Positions 60,566 through 64,000 of a stretch of DNA of 64,000 bases are shown piece by piece. The stretch spans positions 124,001 through 188,000 of the forward strand of contig JAURZK010000038.1 of NCBI GenBank assembly GCA_030653505.1, read 5' to 3'. The first letter of the stretch is position 1. Each line of letters begins with the position of its first letter. This DNA comes from Rubrivivax sp. GTDB taxonomy: Bacteria > Pseudomonadota > Gammaproteobacteria > Burkholderiales > Burkholderiaceae_C. A model generated the notes under the pieces. That model saw only the letters and a list, made by a program, of their open reading frames with translations, was not told the origin of the DNA and searched no databases. The translations under genes were made by a program, and so were the position numbers.

Positions 60566-62485
60566 ATGAGCGACAAGGTGCCGGAACTGGTCAGGGTGTT
60601 TGCCAGCACCACGTCGCTGCTGAACGAAGCGGCGGTACTGATCGAGTTGCCTTCGCGCCGCCTGGTCGAGGTCAATCGGGTGTTCTTCGAGACGCTGGCC
60701 TACGCGCCGCACGAGGTGATCGGCAGCACGCCCCAGCAAGGTGGCTGGTGGCCCGACGTCGCCGTGATGGAGCAGTTCATCACCGACGCGGCCGCCGGCG
60801 GCGTGGCGGAGCACGTGATCGCCGTACGGACGCGCGAAGGCAGCAGCCTGCGCTCGTCGGCCCGTGCCACGGTGCTGGATGCCAGCGGCGGGCCCAGCTA
60901 CCTACAGCTCATCACCTGCCGGCGCCGCGACATCGGGCCGGTGCGGATGGAGCACGAGCTGATGTTCAAGCAGGTGCCCGTGGGCGTGGCGCTGACCCGC
61001 AACCGCACTTTCGTCCACACCAACCCGGCCTTCGACCGCATCTTCGGCTGGGTGCCGGGCCGCCTGGCCGGGCAGCCCGGCCGCGGGGTGTGGTCCAGCG
61101 ACGAGCTCTACGCGGACATCGGGCGCCGCATCGGCCCGGGCCTGGCCCGCGGTGAGCCGGTGGAACTGGAGTTGCCCGACATGGTCCGGCCCGACGGCAC
61201 CACGCGTGCGCTGCGCCTGCTGGCCCAGGCGGTGGAGCCCGAGCGCGGCGCCGACGGCGGGACGCTGTGGATCTGCGAGGACATCACCGAGCGCATGCAG
61301 TTGACGCGCCGCCTCGAGGAGTCCCGCAACCGCGCCGAACAGGCCAGTCGCGCCAAGAGCCAGTTCCTGGCCAACATGAGCCATGAACTGCGCACGCCGC
61401 TGAACGCGTTGCTGGGTCTGGCGCGCCTGCTGCAGCAGGGCGCGGGCAGCCGGCAGCGTCGGCGCGAGTACCTCGACCTGATGGCCGACAGCGCCCAGAG
61501 CCTGTCGTCCATCGTCTCCGACATTCTCGACCTCTCCAAGATCGAGGCGGGGCGGCTCGACATCGAAGTCACGCCCATGGACCTGCACCACCTGGCGCGC
61601 TCGCTGCACCGCTCGTTCAGCGTGCTGTCGCGCGCCAGCGAACTCGACTTCAGCCTTCACATCGACCCTGGGGTGCCCGAGGTGGTCGAGGGCGACCCGC
61701 TGCGGGTGCGCCAGATCCTGGCCAACTTCATCAACAACGCGCTGAAGTTCACGGCCACGGGCTCGGTGCAGATCCGCATCGAGCGTGCTGCCGGGTCGAA
61801 GGTGCGGCTGGCGGTACACGACACCGGACCAGGCTTTGACGACGCGACCCGTCAACGGCTGTTCTTGCCGTTCAGCCAGGCCGACGAATCCACCACGCGG
61901 CGCTTCGGCGGCACCGGCCTGGGTCTGTCCATCTGCCGCGAACTGGCCGCACTCATGGGCGGTGCCGTGGGCGCAGACAGCGTGCCCGGGCAGGGCAGTG
62001 TCTTCTGGGCCGAGTTGCCCTTGCCGCCGTCTGCGCACCAGCCTTCGGCATCCGACTTCGCCGGGCTCGACACCGCCGCACTCGGCGACCTGAACGTTCT
62101 GGTAGTGGAGGACAACGACGTCAACATGATGATCTGCGTGGCCCTGCTTGAGCAGCGCGGCGCGCGTGTCGTGCAGGCCGCAGACGGCGGGCTGGCGCTG
62201 CAGGCGGTGCGGGAGCAAACGGTGCACGGGCGAGCCATCGATCTGGTGCTGATGGACCTGCAGATGCCTGTGATGGGGGGGCTGGAGGCGACGCGACTGC
62301 TGCGTGTGGAGCACAGCCGGCTCGAGCTGCCGATCATCGGCTTGTCCGCTGCGGCCTTTGCCTCCGAGCGGGCCGATGCCTTGGCTGCCGGCATGAACGA
62401 CTTCGTTGTCAAGCCGATCGAGCCGCGCAAGCTCGAGCGGGCGATTCTTCGCGCAGTGGCAGCGCGCATGGAGGTTTTGCGATGA
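60566..62485 (+). CDS. Soluble hybrid sensor histidine kinase (PAS-PAS-HisKA-HATPase-REC)
   Basis: 639 aa with no membrane segment. Two PAS-like domains (about 15-125 and 130-255), the phosphoacceptor H273 in NMSHELRTPLN, HATPase N-box INNALKFT near 388, G1 DTGPGFD near 418 and G2 GGTGLGLSI near 448. A receiver domain (about 512-635) has acidic pocket VVEDNDVN and phosphoacceptor D564 in LMDLQMP. It lies 41 bp after an acyl-CoA dehydrogenase gene and overlaps the dioxygenase gene, so it seems to sense an internal metabolite or redox state. No cognate output regulator is in the window. Confidence 0.92.
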   Translation: MSDKVPELVRVFASTTSLLNEAAVLIELPSRRLVEVNRVFFETLAYAPHEVIGSTPQQGGWWPDVAVMEQFITDAAAGGVAEHVIAVRTREGSSLRSSARATVLDASGGPSYLQLITCRRRDIGPVRMEHELMFKQVPVGVALTRNRTFVHTNPAFDRIFGWVPGRLAGQPGRGVWSSDELYADIGRRIGPGLARGEPVELELPDMVRPDGTTRALRLLAQAVEPERGADGGTLWICEDITERMQLTRRLEESRNRAEQASRAKSQFLANMSHELRTPLNALLGLARLLQQGAGSRQRRREYLDLMADSAQSLSSIVSDILDLSKIEAGRLDIEVTPMDLHHLARSLHRSFSVLSRASELDFSLHIDPGVPEVVEGDPLRVRQILANFINNALKFTATGSVQIRIERAAGSKVRLAVHDTGPGFDDATRQRLFLPFSQADESTTRRFGGTGLGLSICRELAALMGGAVGADSVPGQGSVFWAELPLPPSAHQPSASDFAGLDTAALGDLNVLVVEDNDVNMMICVALLEQRGARVVQAADGGLALQAVREQTVHGRAIDLVLMDLQMPVMGGLEATRLLRVEHSRLELPIIGLSAAAFASERADALAAGMNDFVVKPIEPRKLERAILRAVAARMEVLR

Positions 62486-63321
62486 ATGCAGCAGCAATTC
62501 GTGTGGCCCGCCTGGCCGGCGCCGTCGGCGCCGAGATTTCCGGCATCGATCTGCGTGAACCCCTGCCTGCCGAACAGCGCGCTGCGGTGCGCCGCATCTG
62601 GCTCGAGAACGGCGTCGTGTTCCTGCGCGACCAGCCACTGACGCCGGACCAGTTCCTGGCGTTTGCCCAGTCGATCGGTACGCCGGTGGAGTACCCCTTC
62701 GTCAATGGCATCGCCGGCTACCCCACGATCATCGAAGTCAAGAAGCTCGAGCATGAGAGGGTCAACTTCGGGGGTGTCTGGCATACCGACACGGCCTACC
62801 TCGACCGGCCTCCCATGGCCACGCTGCTGCTGGCGCGCGAGGTGCCTCAGCAGGGCGGCGACACCTTGTTTGCCAGCCAGGTGGCGGCCTACGAGGCCCT
62901 GTCGGACGGCATGAAGCGGCTGCTGGCGACCTTGGCGTGCGTGAACAGTTCCGACAAGGCCGACACCTCGCGCACCCGTGAAGACCGCATCGCAGAAGTT
63001 GGCCGCGGCGAGCGGCGCAGCTACGAGGCCGTGCACCCGGCGGTGCGTGTCCACCCCGAAACCGGCCAGCGCGCGCTGTACATGAACGCCGGCCACACGG
63101 TGCGCTTTGCCGAAATGACCGAAGCCGAGAGCGCGCCGCTGTTGGCCTTCCTGTTCGAGCATCAGAAGAAGGAGGAGTTCACCTGCCGCTTTCGCTGGCA
63201 GGCAGGCTCGATCGCGCTGTGGGACAACCGCTGCGTGCAACACTACCCCGTCAACGACTATCACGGGCACCGCCGCGTGATGCATCGCATCACGCTGGAG
63301 GGCGATGTACCCCAAGGCTGA
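62482..63321 (+). CDS. TauD/TfdA-family Fe(II)/2-oxoglutarate dioxygenase
   Basis: 279 aa. Iron ligands H101-x-D103 in WHTDTAY and H254 in CVQHYPVNDY, with the 2-oxoglutarate-binding Arg in HRRVMHRITL; WDNR before H254 is a family signature. Uses O2 and 2-oxoglutarate to hydroxylate a substrate, often releasing sulfite, a phenol or an alcohol. Its ATG overlaps the kinase stop by four bases. Taurine is not implied; the family covers alkylsulfonates, phenoxy acids and others. Confidence 0.9.
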   Translation: MNAAAIRVARLAGAVGAEISGIDLREPLPAEQRAAVRRIWLENGVVFLRDQPLTPDQFLAFAQSIGTPVEYPFVNGIAGYPTIIEVKKLEHERVNFGGVWHTDTAYLDRPPMATLLLAREVPQQGGDTLFASQVAAYEALSDGMKRLLATLACVNSSDKADTSRTREDRIAEVGRGERRSYEAVHPAVRVHPETGQRALYMNAGHTVRFAEMTEAESAPLLAFLFEHQKKEEFTCRFRWQAGSIALWDNRCVQHYPVNDYHGHRRVMHRITLEGDVPQG

Positions 63322-64000
63322 GCGTCCCGCGCGACCGAGTTCGGCGCTGGCCGGCTCCGTCACGGGGCCCGATGGCGCGCCAAGCGTCGGCCCGCTGACG
63401 GGCCTGAACGAGGACTGGCGGCGCCGCAGCCTGGCGGCGGTGTGGCATCCCTGCACGCAGATGAAGCTGCACGCGGCGGACGGTGTGGCCCACGGTGCCG
63501 TGCAGCCGCTGGTGCCGATTGCACGCGCCGAGGGGGTCTGGCTGCACGACTTCGAAGGCCGGCGCCTGCTCGACGGCATCAGCTCGTGGTGGGTGAACCT
63601 GTTCGGCCACAACCACCCGGCGATCCGCGCCGCGCTGGTCGAGCAGCTGAACCAGCTGGACCACGTGATGCTGGCCGGCTTCACACACGCGCCGGTGGTG
63701 CAGCTGTCCGAACGCCTGGCCGCCTTGACCGGCCTCGGCCACGCCTTCTACGCCAGCGACGGCGCCTCGGCCGTCGAGATCGCGCTGAAGATGAGCGCGC
63801 ACCACTGGCGCAACGCCGGCCGGCCGGCCAAGTGCCGCTTCGTCGGCGTGGCCGGCGGTTATCACGGCGAAACCGTCGGTGCGCTGGCGGTGACCGACAT
63901 CGCTTTGTTCCGCGAGGCCTACGCGCCGCTGCTGCGCCTGGCCGCGACCGTGCCCAGCCCCGATGCACGCGCGGCCGGCGACGGCGAGGACGCCGCCGCA
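63305..64000 (+). CDS. bioA: Adenosylmethionine-8-amino-7-oxononanoate aminotransferase (BioA), 5' part
   Basis: The open frame runs from ATG 63305, overlapping the dioxygenase end by 17 bases, to the window edge (232 codons seen). WHPCTQMKLH, LLDGISSWWVNLFGHNHP, AFYASDGASAVEIALKMSAH and GGYHGETVGAL are BioA/class III aminotransferase blocks; the PLP lysine lies beyond the edge. BioA makes 7,8-diaminononanoate for biotin. Biotin is the cofactor of the carboxylase at 10.5-14.1 kb. The first 40 residues are poorly conserved, so the true start could be downstream. Confidence 0.87.
   Translation, partial: MYPKAERPARPSSALAGSVTGPDGAPSVGPLTGLNEDWRRRSLAAVWHPCTQMKLHAADGVAHGAVQPLVPIARAEGVWLHDFEGRRLLDGISSWWVNLFGHNHPAIRAALVEQLNQLDHVMLAGFTHAPVVQLSERLAALTGLGHAFYASDGASAVEIALKMSAHHWRNAGRPAKCRFVGVAGGYHGETVGALAVTDIALFREAYAPLLRLAATVPSPDARAAGDGEDAAA

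Overview
The window is very GC-rich, gene-dense DNA from a betaproteobacterium, most likely of the order Burkholderiales (Comamonadaceae or the Rubrivivax/Aquincola/Ideonella group). This is inferred from four Bug-type solute receptors without their membrane partners, the style of the acyl-CoA catabolic genes and the BioA sequence; no rRNA or tRNA is present to settle it. Almost every gene belongs to CoA-thioester catabolism: I count six acyl-CoA dehydrogenases, three acyl-CoA synthetases plus one remnant, thiolases, hydratases, four short-chain dehydrogenases, CoA transferases, an acyl-CoA carboxylase and a B12-dependent acyl-CoA mutase.

Layout. 1-2.0 kb: end of a CaiB-type CoA transferase, a MeaB GTPase and a Bug receptor. 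2.0-2.4 kb: a scar made of an IS481-type and an IS5-type transposase fragment joined directly. 2.4-10.4 kb: Baeyer-Villiger monooxygenase, beta-carbonic anhydrase, acetyl-CoA-synthetase-like ligase, nitroreductase, flavodoxin-like protein, a secreted Cache protein and a chemoreceptor. 10.5-22.0 kb: a minus-strand operon for a branched-chain-type ABC importer (livFGHM plus two tandem binding proteins) with an embedded long-chain acyl-CoA synthetase and a biotin-dependent acyl-CoA carboxylase whose alpha subunit is split. 22.2-26.9 kb: a badI/badH-like pair (cyclohexanecarboxylate ring cleavage), a Bug receptor and, divergently, a Rieske oxygenase with an SDR. 27.0-32.4 kb: a tetR-led operon for a two-subunit B12 acyl-CoA mutase, a MeaB-thioesterase fusion and a thiolase. 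32.5-34.4 kb: gene remnants, an enoyl-CoA hydratase and a GST. 34.4-52.1 kb: a long minus-strand run of beta-oxidation genes headed by a dienoyl-CoA-reductase-like enzyme and ending with a CoA transferase. 52.3-64 kb: transglutaminase-like protein, LivK, hydrolase, an atypical ligase, an atypical SDR, a Cys-less thiolase with its DUF35 partner, an acyl-CoA dehydrogenase, a hybrid histidine kinase, a TauD-type dioxygenase and the start of bioA.

How it fits together. A 15-bp motif close to CTAAC-N4-GTTTGG stands in front of seven catabolic transcription units, including the tetR-mutase operon itself. I infer that the window-encoded TetR protein, or a close relative, co-regulates them as one regulon. 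The badHI-like pair and a cyclohexanone-monooxygenase-type BVMO point to alicyclic (naphthenic, terpenoid or steroid-like) acids as substrates; the dehydrogenase pair, double-hotdog hydratase and thiolase/DUF35 pair resemble steroid-side-chain oxidation. This substrate range is inference.

Most unusual points: (1) the B12 mutase large subunit departs from the methylmalonyl-, isobutyryl- and 2-hydroxyisobutyryl-CoA mutases at several substrate-pocket positions; (2) its GTPase chaperone is fused to a PaaI-type hotdog thioesterase; (3) at 55.3-60.5 kb four neighbouring enzymes (ligase, SDR, thiolase, dehydrogenase) all lack textbook catalytic residues; (4) the shared operator.
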